From assembly GCF_000720425.1 (NCBI RefSeq), contig NZ_JOAJ01000009.1, positions 248,001 to 312,000 on the forward strand: DNA of 64,000 nt. The letters are read 5' to 3'. Of the stretch, positions 1 through 8,160 are shown piece after piece (position 1 is the first letter of the stretch; each line of letters begins with the position of its first letter). Under the pieces are notes generated by a model that saw nothing but the letters and a program-made list of their open reading frames with translations, was not told where the DNA came from and did no database searches. A program made the translations under genes and the position numbers. The DNA comes from Nocardia rhamnosiphila NBRC 108938 (GTDB taxonomy: Bacteria > Actinomycetota > Actinomycetes > Mycobacteriales > Mycobacteriaceae).

Positions 1-452
1 GCGATCGTCAGCGCGAAAGGCAGCGCCAGCAGGGCCGTCAGCACCCCGAGCAACGCCGAGATCCGCCAGGCCAGCACGGTCAGCACCACCGGCACGGTCA
101 CCGCGAAGACCAGTCCGAGCAGGTAGACCAGCGGCAGCAACGTCCTGGTGGCGGGCCGGCGGAACCGCACATCCAGGAGCCCGCGGACCGCGTCGGCGCC
201 CCACTGCCGGACCGACCGGGCACCGGCTTCGGGACGGGGTTCGTCCGCGGCGGCGGCCGCGTCGGCGAAGCGTTGCGCGGCCTCAGCGCGCCAACTGAGC
301 TTCCGCCGGATTCGCCGAGCAGGCGAATCCGCAGTATCGTCCTCCTCCGGCGGTCTCACTCCTGCGCCGGCTGTAGGAGGAACCGCCGGCTCAGGTGCTC
401 CGGCCGCCGCCGGACCGGTTCTCGGGGATTCGTCCGCTGCCTCGCTGGCCAT
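1..452 (-). CDS. DUF4282-type membrane protein, C-terminus cut by window start
   Basis: Only the N-terminal ~150 residues are present; the gene runs off the left edge. It starts at ATG 452 (MASEAADESPRTG). About 80 residues are Ala/Pro/Glu-rich and probably disordered or cytoplasmic. A short amphipathic stretch follows (ADAVRGLLDVRFRRPATRTL), then at least two hydrophobic helices (LLPLVYLLGLVFAVTVPVV and ISALLGVLTALLALPFALTI). The sequence 'LLDVRFRRPATRTLLPLVYLL' in front of two helices is typical of DUF4282 proteins. These are small actinobacterial membrane proteins of unknown function. The gene is divergent from the one at 651, with about 200 bp between them. Confidence 0.6.
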   Translation of the reverse strand, partial: MASEAADESPRTGPAAAGAPEPAVPPTAGAGVRPPEEDDTADSPARRIRRKLSWRAEAAQRFADAAAAADEPRPEAGARSVRQWGADAVRGLLDVRFRRPATRTLLPLVYLLGLVFAVTVPVVLTVLAWRISALLGVLTALLALPFALTI

Positions 453-650
453 AACGGAATCCTTCCCGGATTGCGTGCGCGAAGCCAACCAGGATCCCGA
501 TGATCGTCCTGTACCAGTTGATGTCGACTGCTGCCACAAATGAGAGGAAGCCGACAGTCGAAAAAAATCGCTGGAACGGCGTAACACCCCGGGCACCCGG
601 CACCGATACGACCCATGAAAGCCGGAGCTTATCTATACCGGGGAATGGAG

Positions 651-1142
651 ATGACAGTGCGTACGACGTTTCCGACTTCCGTCTCGGCGGCCGCCAAGTC
701 CGCTGCCGCGCGGGATTACGCCCAGCGTGGCTGGACGGTCGCCGAAACGACCAACGGCCTGTGCCTGATCACCGACGCAGACCTTTCCGCCGTCGAGGTC
801 ACCGGGGAGTTGGCCGCGTCGGTCCGCCGGTATCTGCGAGCGAACAACCTGACCGGTCCGGTGATCGAGATCCCGGGCGCCGAGCGCCGGGAGATCCATC
901 TGGTCACCGGGATGCGCAAGGCCGAACGTGCCGTCGAGGCGCTGCGGGCTGCCGGTGCGGTCGTGCACACCGACGGCGACGGCATCCCGCTGCCGCCCAC
1001 CCACCTCTCGGCCGGTTCGGCCAGCTGGGGCGTGGACCCGGAGGAAGCCCGCTGGATCCCGCCGGTGGTCGCGATCGGCGCCGCCGTCCGTTCCGTGCGC
1101 GCCCGTCGGCCGCAGCGGCTGGCCAGCGTCGCCTGCGCCTGA
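651..1142 (+). CDS. Conserved hypothetical protein, faintly primase-polymerase-like
   Basis: A 163-residue soluble protein. ATG 651 was chosen because GGGGA lies 6 nt upstream; in-frame ATGs at 645 and 615 lack a well-placed ribosome site. The opening (AAARDYAQRGWTVAETTNGLCLI) and the later 'LPPTHLSAGSASWGVDPEEARWIPP' recall the N-terminal fold of short actinobacterial proteins annotated as bifunctional DNA primase/polymerase. The acidic catalytic motifs of a working prim-pol are not evident. I therefore call it hypothetical. It ends just before a strong hairpin and converges on the GtrA gene. Confidence 0.6.
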   Translation: MTVRTTFPTSVSAAAKSAAARDYAQRGWTVAETTNGLCLITDADLSAVEVTGELAASVRRYLRANNLTGPVIEIPGAERREIHLVTGMRKAERAVEALRAAGAVVHTDGDGIPLPPTHLSAGSASWGVDPEEARWIPPVVAIGAAVRSVRARRPQRLASVACA

Positions 1143-1200
1143 GGCACCGGCCGCGCCGCGGCCTCGGTAGCACCCGACAACAACAGAAACCCGACAGCAG

Positions 1201-1233
1201 TGAGCCCCGGACGTCTCCGACGTCCGGGGCTCA
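1201..1233. terminator. Bidirectional terminator hairpin
   Basis: A perfect 15-bp inverted repeat (1201-1215 and 1219-1233) with a 3-nt TCC loop sits between the ends of two convergent genes (1142 on +, 1252 on -). There is no clear T-tract, but the stem is GC-rich. The position fits termination from both sides. Confidence 0.75.
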
Positions 1234-1251
1234 TCGCTGTGTGCGGAGGAA

Positions 1252-1755
1252 CTAGCGGATACGGAAGATGACCAGGCGCTGGACCACGAAGTTGATCACC
1301 GTGGCCGTTCCCTGCGCGATCACATAGGCCAGCGGGACGCGCCACCACAGCCCCTCGTCGAAGGCGTGGTAGAAAACCCAGTTGATACCCACCTGAACGC
1401 AGAAGGTCAGCGCGTACAGGATCACCACCGCGATGAAACGGGCCCGGCTCGGGGCCGCGTTGAAGGTCCACCGGCGGTTGATCAGGTAAGCGGTCGTGGT
1501 GCCGGCGATGAAACCGATCGCCTTGGCCGGGTTCACCGGCAGACCCGCCACCTCGAGCAGCAGCACGTAGAGCCCGAAGTCGACCACGGCCGACAGCGCC
1601 CCCGTGACGGCGAACCGCACCAGCTGGGTCACCAGACCGATCTGCGCGCTCCCGGATCCGGCATCGTCCGGCTCGCGCACGGCGACGGCCGGCTCCTCGG
1701 CCGAGACGGAGACATCTCCGGTGCCGCCCGGCGTCACCCGGGGGCTCCGGCTCAC
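1252..1755 (-). CDS. GtrA-family membrane protein (Rv3789-like)
   Basis: A four-helix GtrA-family protein, homologous to M. tuberculosis Rv3789, which also lies next to dprE1. Rv3789 has been proposed either to help flip decaprenylphosphoryl-arabinose or to anchor AftA. Visible signatures are QLVRFAVTGALSAVVDFGLY, then GTTTAYLINRRWTF, and the C-terminal VIAQGTATVINFVVQRLVIF. The conserved core begins about 40 residues after GTG 1755, which has GAAAG 8 nt upstream. In-frame starts as far as 1857 would add a poorly conserved N-terminal tail, so the start is uncertain. It is divergent from dprE1, consistent with a shared role in arabinan precursor supply. Confidence 0.85.
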   Translation of the reverse strand: MSRSPRVTPGGTGDVSVSAEEPAVAVREPDDAGSGSAQIGLVTQLVRFAVTGALSAVVDFGLYVLLLEVAGLPVNPAKAIGFIAGTTTAYLINRRWTFNAAPSRARFIAVVILYALTFCVQVGINWVFYHAFDEGLWWRVPLAYVIAQGTATVINFVVQRLVIFRIR

Positions 1756-2081
1756 TGCGTTGCTTTCAGGGCCCACCGACGGAAATGTACTTGTCCAGAG
1801 GCGCCCGTGGGCCCGCGGGTGCAGTCGACCGTTCATAGGGCGGCGACCGTTGAGCACCTACAGAGTCGTGAACCTACCCAGGCCGGTCGAGACGCAGGTC
1901 TCCGCGCACCTCTGTCCCCTCCGAATAGTCGGCGTCCAAGGTCGGGGCCCGCCCCGGTCTGGAGCGACAGAGCGAAGGAGCGCGGCGACTGAACGGAGGA
2001 GTGAAGAACCGGGGTCACAGGGCCCCGACCCCACGGCGCCGAAGGCGCCGCAATCCAATACAGCCTGTAGCCTCTAAGCCG
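1756..2081. other. Intergenic region between GtrA and dprE1
   Basis: The divergent promoter region of the GtrA gene and dprE1. It contains a short perfect hairpin (CGGCGCC gaa GGCGCCG, 2034-2050) about 30 bp before the dprE1 start, followed by a small palindrome TACAGCCTGTA (2059-2069). A frame continuous with dprE1 extends upstream to 2001 but encodes Arg-rich, non-conserved sequence. I see no other gene. Confidence 0.5.
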
Positions 2082-3557
2082 ATGTCCACGAAAGCTCCGA
2101 CCTCGACTCAGGCGTCCGGTACCGAGACCCCGCCGGCCGGCGATCCAGTTAGCGCCGGTACGGGGTTCACGCTACCCACGCGAACCCGGACGCTCACCGG
2201 GTGGGCCCGTACGGCGGCCACCACCGCCGAAGTGCTCTCGACGAGCGACCCCGAACTCATCGCCCGCGCGGTCGCCGTGGTCGCCGAGGACAACGACGGC
2301 AAACCAGAGCATCTGCGGCGCGGTGTGATCGCCCGCGGGCTCGGCCGCTCCTACGGCGACAATGCGCAGAACGCGGGCGGGCTGGTCATCGATATGACCG
2401 CTCTGAACCGAATCCATCGCATCGACCAGGACACCCGGCTGGTGGATGTCGACGGCGGTGTCACGCTCGACCAGCTGATGAAGGCCGCGCTCCCGTTCGG
2501 CCTGTGGGTTCCCGTACTGCCGGGCACCCGGCAGGTCACCGTCGGCGGCGCCATCGGCTCCGATATCCACGGTAAGAACCATCACAGCGCGGGCAGCTTC
2601 GGTAACCATGTGCGGTCCATCCAGCTGCTCACCGCGGACGGCGAAGTACAGACCATCGGCCCCAAGAAGAACGCCAAGCTGTTCTGGGCCACCATCGGCG
2701 GCTGCGGTCTCACCGGCATCATCCTGCGTGCCACCATCGAGATGACGCCGACCGAGACCGCGTACTTCATCGCCGACGGCGATGTGACCTCCGGCCTCGA
2801 CGAAACCATCGCGTTCCACAGCGACGGCTCCGAGGACAACTACGAGTACAGCTCGGCCTGGTTCGACGCGCTCAGCCCGATGCCCAAACTGGGCCGGGCG
2901 GTGATCTCGCGGGGTTCGCTGGCCAAGCTGGACCAGCTGCCGAAGAAGCTCCGCAAGAATCCGCTGGGCTTCACCGGGAAGACGTTCCTGACGTTCCCCG
3001 ATGTGTTCCCCAACGGTCTGCTCAACAACAAGACGTTCACCCTCGCCACCGAGATCTGGTACCGCAAGGGCGCCACCTACCGGCAGAAGCCGCAGAATCT
3101 GACGGCGTTCTACCACCCCCTCGATATGCTCGGCGAATGGAACCGGGCCTACGGGTCGCGCGGTTTCCTGCAGTACCAGTTCGTGGTGCCGCCGGAGGCG
3201 GTCGAGGAGTTCAAGCAGATCCTCATCGACATCCAGGCGAGCGGGCACTATTCGTTCCTCAATGTGTTCAAGTACTTCGGCGAGGGCAACCAGGCGCCGC
3301 TGAGCTTCCCCATGCCGGGCTGGAACGTCTGCCTGGACTTCCCGATCGCGCCCGGTCTCAACGACTTCGTCACCGAACTGGACCGGCGCGTACTGGAGTT
3401 CGGCGGACGGCTCTACACCGGTAAGGACTCGCGCACCACCGCCGAGAACTTCCATCAGATGTATCCCCGGATCGACGAGTGGATCAAGGTCCGCCGCAGC
3501 GTCGACCCCACAGGCGTTTTCATGTCCGATATGGCGAGAAGGCTGGAGCTTCAGTGA
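2082..3557 (+). CDS. dprE1: Decaprenylphosphoryl-beta-D-ribose oxidase DprE1
   Basis: FAD-dependent oxidase that converts decaprenylphosphoryl-ribose to its 2-keto intermediate, the first half of epimerisation to decaprenylphosphoryl-arabinose. The protein has 491 residues (461 in M. tuberculosis); the extra length is a low-complexity N-terminus. The FAD-binding segment includes [16 protein letters not shown] and [20 protein letters not shown]. The substrate pocket includes [19 protein letters not shown], where Cys417 corresponds to the Cys387 that benzothiazinones modify covalently. Lys448 in YTGKDSRTT corresponds to Lys418. Start ATG 2082 (MSTKAPTS) was preferred over a longer Arg-rich extension. 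Its stop overlaps the dprE2 start, so the two are translationally coupled. Confidence 0.96.
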   Translation: MSTKAPTSTQASGTETPPAGDPVSAGTGFTLPTRTRTLTGWARTAATTAEVLSTSDPELIARAVAVVAEDNDGKPEHLRRGVIARGLGRSYGDNAQNAGGLVIDMTALNRIHRIDQDTRLVDVDGGVTLDQLMKAALPFGLWVPVLPGTRQVTVGGAIGSDIHGKNHHSAGSFGNHVRSIQLLTADGEVQTIGPKKNAKLFWATIGGCGLTGIILRATIEMTPTETAYFIADGDVTSGLDETIAFHSDGSEDNYEYSSAWFDALSPMPKLGRAVISRGSLAKLDQLPKKLRKNPLGFTGKTFLTFPDVFPNGLLNNKTFTLATEIWYRKGATYRQKPQNLTAFYHPLDMLGEWNRAYGSRGFLQYQFVVPPEAVEEFKQILIDIQASGHYSFLNVFKYFGEGNQAPLSFPMPGWNVCLDFPIAPGLNDFVTELDRRVLEFGGRLYTGKDSRTTAENFHQMYPRIDEWIKVRRSVDPTGVFMSDMARRLELQ

Positions 3558-4333
3558 TCAACGCGGTAGGCAATCCGCAGTCCATTCTGCTGTTCGGCGG
3601 GACCTCGGAAATCGGCCTCGCGATCGTCGCGGAGTACCTGAAGAAGGGACCGGCCCGGGTGATCCTGGCCACCCTGCCGGGCGATCCGCTGCGGGATACC
3701 GCGGTGGCGCAGACCAAGGCCGCGGGTGCGAGCCAGGTCGATGTGATCGATTTCGACGCGCTCGACACCGACAGCCATCCGAAGGTCGTCGACCAGGCCT
3801 TCGCCGATGGGGATGTCGATGTCGCGATCGTCGCGTTCGGGCTGCTCGGCAATGCCGAGGAATTGTGGCAGGACCAGCGCAAAGCGGTGCAGATCGCGCA
3901 GATCAACTACACCGCCGCGGTCTCGGTCGGCGTGCTGACCGGCGAGAAGTTGAAGGCGCAGGGCTTCGGCCGGATCATCGCCATGTCCTCGGCGGCCGGC
4001 GAGCGGGTGCGCCGCTCCAACTTCGTCTACGGCTCCACCAAGGCCGGGCTGGACGGTTTCTATCTGGGGCTCGGCGAGGCGCTGCGCCCGCACGGTCCCC
4101 GGGTACTGGTGATCCGGCCCGGTCAGGTGCGCACCACCACCACGATCGAGCACTGGAAGGCCACCGGTGCCAAAGAGGCGCCGTTCACGGTCGACAAGGA
4201 AGAGGTCGCCGCGCTGGCGGTGGACGCCTCGGAGAAGGGCAAGGAGCTCATCTGGGCACCGGGCGCGTTCCGGTACGTGATGATGATCCTGCGCCATATC
4301 CCGCGGTCGATCTTCCGCAGGCTGCCCGTCTAG
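3554..4333 (+). CDS. dprE2: Decaprenylphosphoryl-2-keto-ribose reductase DprE2
   Basis: NADH-dependent short-chain dehydrogenase that reduces the keto product of DprE1 to decaprenylphosphoryl-arabinose, the donor for all wall arabinosyltransferases. It has 259 residues, against 254 in M. tuberculosis. The Rossmann motif is [14 protein letters not shown]. The catalytic Ser lies in [13 protein letters not shown] and the YxxxK pair in [14 protein letters not shown]. The C-terminus [19 protein letters not shown] closely matches the mycobacterial family. The start is GTG 3554, which shares GTGA with the dprE1 stop; longer frames enter dprE1. Two strong hairpins follow. Confidence 0.95.
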   Translation: MINAVGNPQSILLFGGTSEIGLAIVAEYLKKGPARVILATLPGDPLRDTAVAQTKAAGASQVDVIDFDALDTDSHPKVVDQAFADGDVDVAIVAFGLLGNAEELWQDQRKAVQIAQINYTAAVSVGVLTGEKLKAQGFGRIIAMSSAAGERVRRSNFVYGSTKAGLDGFYLGLGEALRPHGPRVLVIRPGQVRTTTTIEHWKATGAKEAPFTVDKEEVAALAVDASEKGKELIWAPGAFRYVMMILRHIPRSIFRRLPV

Positions 4334-4353
4334 CTCCGCCGGGCACCGGCGTT

Positions 4354-4386
4354 GCCTGTATCAGCGGCAGCGCCGGTGATACAGGC
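4354..4386 (+). terminator. Hairpin after dprE2
   Basis: A 10-bp perfect inverted repeat (GCCTGTATCA ... TGATACAGGC) lies about 20 bp downstream of the dprE2 stop. It is the first of two tandem hairpins in this convergent gap. Confidence 0.6.
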
Positions 4387-4402
4387 TCACTCGCACAATG
4401 TT

Positions 4403-4443
4403 CGAGGGCCGTCACACACCGATCCGGTGTGCGACGGCCCTCG
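4403..4443. terminator. Strong bidirectional terminator hairpin
   Basis: A long inverted repeat: outer CGAGGGCCGTC/GACGGCCCTCG, a one-base interruption on each side, then inner CACACCG/CGGTGTG around an ATC loop. It separates the plus-strand dprE operon from the minus-strand emb block. Confidence 0.75.
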
Positions 4444-4494
4444 TCGTATTCGGTACTTCCGGCGGGCCACCGCGTGCGGTGGCCGCAACCGCTG

Positions 4495-4656
4495 TCACAC
4501 GCGTGTCATTCGCTGGCCCAGCTCGCGGCGCAGCACCTCCTGGGACGGCAAGCGCCCGAGGACGCGCAGTACCGACGGTCGTAGTTCCCTTTGCTCCTCA
4601 TCGGTGAGCAAGCCGACGAGATCGCGCAGTTCCATATCGTCGAAGGCCGAAGTCAT
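4495..4656 (-). CDS. Small hypothetical protein (53 aa)
   Basis: A short open frame from ATG 4656, with residues such as MELRDLVGLLTDEEQRELRP. It is acidic and Leu-rich, predicted helical, and has no membrane segment. An alternative start at 4692 has GAGGGA 12 nt upstream. It lies about 120 bp downstream of an emb gene on the same strand and ends before the strong hairpin at 4403. I do not recognise the family. Length, composition and position make a real gene plausible but not certain. Confidence 0.4.
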   Translation of the reverse strand: MTSAFDDMELRDLVGLLTDEEQRELRPSVLRVLGRLPSQEVLRRELGQRMTRV

Positions 4657-4778
4657 GCGAACCAGCCTACGGGCCGTGCTGCCGTTCGTCATCCGTTCGG
4701 CAATTCCCTCACATGGAAATAAACCGATATGTGAGCCACAACACTTGATAGACGAGTCTCGATGTAGCGCAACCTCGT

Positions 4779-7700
4779 TCAACTCACCTTGATCGGATCG
4801 TCGGTGCTCATACCGCCCCGATCCACCTCGGTGACGGTCGTTTCGGCCGGTACCGCGTCGGGCCGGTACGGGGTGAAACGCTCCAGCGAACCCCAGTCCC
4901 GGGCCCAGTCGTCGGACAGATAGGTCGCCACGGAATCGGCTTCCAGCAGTAGCTCGGTCCAGCCGAGCGGGCCGCCGCCGATATGGTCCTGCCACGCGTT
5001 GGAGGCGTCGGAACCGACGCGGTCGGGCAGGATCCGCCAGCGCGGCACCTCCGCGACGCCGTGGCTGTGGTCGAACGGCCGCTGGCAGCCGAAGGCCAGC
5101 CCGACATGCCAGTCCAGCAACACCGGGTCGGTATGTCCCACAACGGAATCCAGCGTGGCCAGCCGCGGCAGCCGCGGCGGCGTGATCGCCAGCCACTGCC
5201 GTGCGGTGATGTCGTTGTCGACGGCCACCAGACGGACCGCGTTCGCCTCCCGGGGCAGCTGGTCCAGGGGTACGCGCAGATTGCGCCAGGACGGATTGGG
5301 ACCGATATCCAGCGGTGTCACCGATCCGAGCACCGTCATGGTGCCGTCGGCACCGCGCGTCCCGTACTCCACTGTGAGGTCCTGACCGTAGGTGAGCACA
5401 CCGTCGGCATCCACCGATTTGATCCGGCCCGCGGCGGTCAGGGCGAGCACCCGGTAGGCCGGATCGGCCCGCATGTCGTCGGTGAGATCCAGGCGATACC
5501 AGCCGGTGGTGAGCTTCGCCTGCTGCTGGTCGCCGGTCATATAGCTGCCGAGCACCGGGGTGCGGGCCGGGTCGAGACCGAACGGCAGCGCCACCGTGGA
5601 GCCGTTGATACCGGCCTGCACGGACGTGCCGCCCCCGGTCCCGGCGCCGGTGGTGTCGGTGGTCTTGTTCTCGGTATCGGATTCGACGGAATTCGCACCG
5701 CCGGAGGTGGTTTCCTCGGCGTCGGCGGTCAGATCCTCGGCCACCCCGTCGGGGGTGAATCCGACGGTCTGCGCCTCGGGGTCGGTGGAGGTCAGGCCGT
5801 CGGCGGGGTTGCCCTCGTACGGGAGCAGCAGGGAATCGGCGGTGTTCGTCTCCACCAGCACATCGTCGGCCAGCCCGCACGGGTCACCGGCCAGCGCACG
5901 GACATTCGATTTGGCGACGGAATAGGCCGGGTACTGCCCCACGGCCGCTTTGGTCAGCGACGCGATCTCGAAGAGCACCAGCAATGCCGCGGCCACCGTG
6001 AGCGGCGCCGACGCGTACCGGGCCGACCGTGCCGGCAGCCCGCCGCGGTAGGGCGCGCGATAGTGCAGCCACAACGCCACCAGCAGCGCGAGCACGGCGA
6101 GGCCGAGGAACAGCGTGGACAGGCCCTTACCGGCGATCAGCGGCGCCTTGTCCCACCACGGCACACCGTAACTGGATACGTACCACCAGCCGTTGGAGCC
6201 GGTGAACGTGATCGCCAAGAGGAACAGCACGGCGGCGGCGAACAGGGCGCGATTGCGCGGGGCCCGGATACCGTTGGTGCCCACCGCGACAGCGGCCAGC
6301 GCGGCCAGCGAACCTGCCAGGCCCGCATAGACGCCGAAGTGATGGGTCCATTTGGTGGGTGTGAACATCATCAGCAGCAGCGAGGCGAACACGATGCCCA
6401 GGATCCGCACCGACGGGCCGCGCGAGGTCCCGGGGATCCGGCCCTTGCGCAGCACCTGCAGGACGCACACCAGCAGGCAGAGCAGCATGAGCAGGACCCC
6501 GAACCGCCGCGCCAGCGAACCGTCCGGGGAGAGCATGAGCAGCGAATCCCAGCGGGTGCGTTCGTCGAACCAGGCCACATTCGGCCCGACCGCGGTACGG
6601 ACGCGGGTGGCCTCCAGCACCGTGGACAGGGTCTGATCGGCGAAGATCACCACCAGCACCAGGGTTCCGGCGGCCAGACCCGGCAGGATGAGGCTCGCGT
6701 ACCGCCACAGTGCCTGCGCCCGGGAAGCGCCGCCCCGGGCACGCGCGATGATGATCTGGAGTACCGGCCGGGAACCGGCGATCAGCGCGGCGATGCAGAT
6801 GAGCCCGGTGGGTCCGGCGGCCAGCGAGAAGGCCGCGATGAGTATCGCGATCGCGGCGGGCAGCAGCCGCGCGGTGGCGATCGCGCGTTCGATCGAACAC
6901 CAGGTGAGCAGCGCACCGGCCGCGATCAGCGGTTCCGGGCGCAGACCGTTGTCGTAGGGCAGCCAGAACGCCAGGAACACCAGGCCCGCGGTCCACAGGG
7001 CGATCTGATTGCCCCGTACCCGCGCGCCCAGCCGGGGCAGCACCTCCCGGCTGATCACCAGCCAGCACACGATCCCGGCCAGCAGCGTGGGCAGCCGCAT
7101 CCACGGGCTCGACTCGGAGACCCGCGTCATCCAGGCCAGCACTTCATAGGACCAGCCGAACGGCGCTTCCGGCACCCCGAACCAGCGGTAGTAGTTCGCC
7201 AGATAGCCGGCTTTGTCCGAAACGCGGGCCATGTTCAGGATGTAGCCGTCGTCGGAGGTGTTGGCCCCGATGATGTGCCAGCCGGCGAGTACACCGAGCA
7301 CCGCGCCGTCGGCGAGCCGGAAGCGCCACCAGTGCGCGGGCAGGAAGCGGCGGGCGCGCCGGCCGTCGGTGGTGTCGAGTAGATGCAGCGCGATGAGGGC
7401 GAGCGCCGTGAACACCACCGCGCCGACGATCGCGGCCAGCTTGAGCGGAGTCGGGGACGAGGTGAAACGCGAGTCGATATCGGCGTGCAACCGGATACCG
7501 CCGAGCTGCTCCTGCGGCAGGTCGGTGAACACTCCGACTAGTTGCGGACGGATATCCCGGTCCACCTGAGCGCGGAACGGTGTTCCGTCGGCTCGGGCGA
7601 TGCCGGTCAGTTCCGCGGTGGTCACGGCGGCCGACGAGGTGACGGTCAGGGCCTGGCAGCCGCCGAGTTCGGCGCGCTCGGCGGAAAGCAGCGGCACATC

Positions 7701-8033
7701 TCGCAGCACCACCGACAGGGTGTCACCGGTCACCGTGACCCGTAGCCCGCGCGCCGACGACTGGCCCGATCCGTCGGGCACCGTCTCCACCACGGTGCCT
7801 TCGGCGGTGTTCAGCACCGGACACGGCACGGTGAGGTCCAGCCGCAGCGGCTGATAACTCACCAGCGGCGCCTCGATACTCGCGGCGCCGGCCTGCGGCC
7901 AGTCCAGGGCGGTACGTTCCTGGCGCACCGGCAGCAGCGGCGCCGCGACGGCCAGCACGAACCCGAGTAGCCCGGATACCAGAGCCAGCAGGCGGATACG
8001 GTTCAACGCTCGAGGAGATCGGTCCGGTCGCAC
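4779..8033 (-). CDS. Emb-family arabinosyltransferase (copy 1, downstream of aftA)
   Basis: Polytopic GT-C arabinosyltransferase that extends arabinan from decaprenylphosphoryl-arabinose on the outer face of the membrane; the Emb family is the ethambutol target. About 1084 residues from GTG 8033 (M. tuberculosis Emb proteins are 1094-1098); an in-frame extension to 8132 lacks a good ribosome site. The catalytic loop GANTSDDGYILNMAR carries Asp261-Asp262, and Met268 matches the ethambutol-resistance position Met306 of EmbB. Other signatures are WLPYDNGLRPEP, FADQTLSTVLEATRVR and FTPTKWTHHFG. The C-terminal third is a soluble carbohydrate-binding region. The FADQTLSTVLEATRVR segment is EmbB-like, but the position after aftA is that of EmbC, so I give no letter. 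Confidence 0.9.
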   Translation of the reverse strand: MRPDRSPRALNRIRLLALVSGLLGFVLAVAAPLLPVRQERTALDWPQAGAASIEAPLVSYQPLRLDLTVPCPVLNTAEGTVVETVPDGSGQSSARGLRVTVTGDTLSVVLRDVPLLSAERAELGGCQALTVTSSAAVTTAELTGIARADGTPFRAQVDRDIRPQLVGVFTDLPQEQLGGIRLHADIDSRFTSSPTPLKLAAIVGAVVFTALALIALHLLDTTDGRRARRFLPAHWWRFRLADGAVLGVLAGWHIIGANTSDDGYILNMARVSDKAGYLANYYRWFGVPEAPFGWSYEVLAWMTRVSESSPWMRLPTLLAGIVCWLVISREVLPRLGARVRGNQIALWTAGLVFLAFWLPYDNGLRPEPLIAAGALLTWCSIERAIATARLLPAAIAILIAAFSLAAGPTGLICIAALIAGSRPVLQIIIARARGGASRAQALWRYASLILPGLAAGTLVLVVIFADQTLSTVLEATRVRTAVGPNVAWFDERTRWDSLLMLSPDGSLARRFGVLLMLLCLLVCVLQVLRKGRIPGTSRGPSVRILGIVFASLLLMMFTPTKWTHHFGVYAGLAGSLAALAAVAVGTNGIRAPRNRALFAAAVLFLLAITFTGSNGWWYVSSYGVPWWDKAPLIAGKGLSTLFLGLAVLALLVALWLHYRAPYRGGLPARSARYASAPLTVAAALLVLFEIASLTKAAVGQYPAYSVAKSNVRALAGDPCGLADDVLVETNTADSLLLPYEGNPADGLTSTDPEAQTVGFTPDGVAEDLTADAEETTSGGANSVESDTENKTTDTTGAGTGGGTSVQAGINGSTVALPFGLDPARTPVLGSYMTGDQQQAKLTTGWYRLDLTDDMRADPAYRVLALTAAGRIKSVDADGVLTYGQDLTVEYGTRGADGTMTVLGSVTPLDIGPNPSWRNLRVPLDQLPREANAVRLVAVDNDITARQWLAITPPRLPRLATLDSVVGHTDPVLLDWHVGLAFGCQRPFDHSHGVAEVPRWRILPDRVGSDASNAWQDHIGGGPLGWTELLLEADSVATYLSDDWARDWGSLERFTPYRPDAVPAETTVTEVDRGGMSTDDPIKVS

Positions 8034-8160
8034 GGGGCTCGACTCTAATAGGCGCTGCCGAGCGGAGCTCACCCGCAGACCGCGCGCGGCCGGCTCGGCG
8101 GCGGAAATACACCCGGCCGGACGCGGCGGCAACCGGGTGGCCGGCGGCGGGCGGTATCGC

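Noticed and set aside
148..543. Plus-strand frame over the start of the window
   Set aside because: The minus frame gives transmembrane helices and a DUF4282-like core; the plus frame is Arg/Ala/Ser-rich noise.
1921..2010. Purine-rich GAGCGA/GAAGGAGCG stretch upstream of dprE1 as a repeat array
   Set aside because: The units are short and irregular, and no second copy was noticed elsewhere in the window.
2001..2081. Longer N-terminus for DprE1
   Set aside because: The extra 27 residues are Arg/Pro-rich, not found in the family, and cover a hairpin typical of a leader region.
4983..7382. A 799-codon open frame opposite emb copy 1, and a similar one (747 codons) opposite emb copy 2 at 10499-12742
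   Set aside because: Both are antisense shadows of catalytic emb genes with low-complexity translations and no ribosome site.
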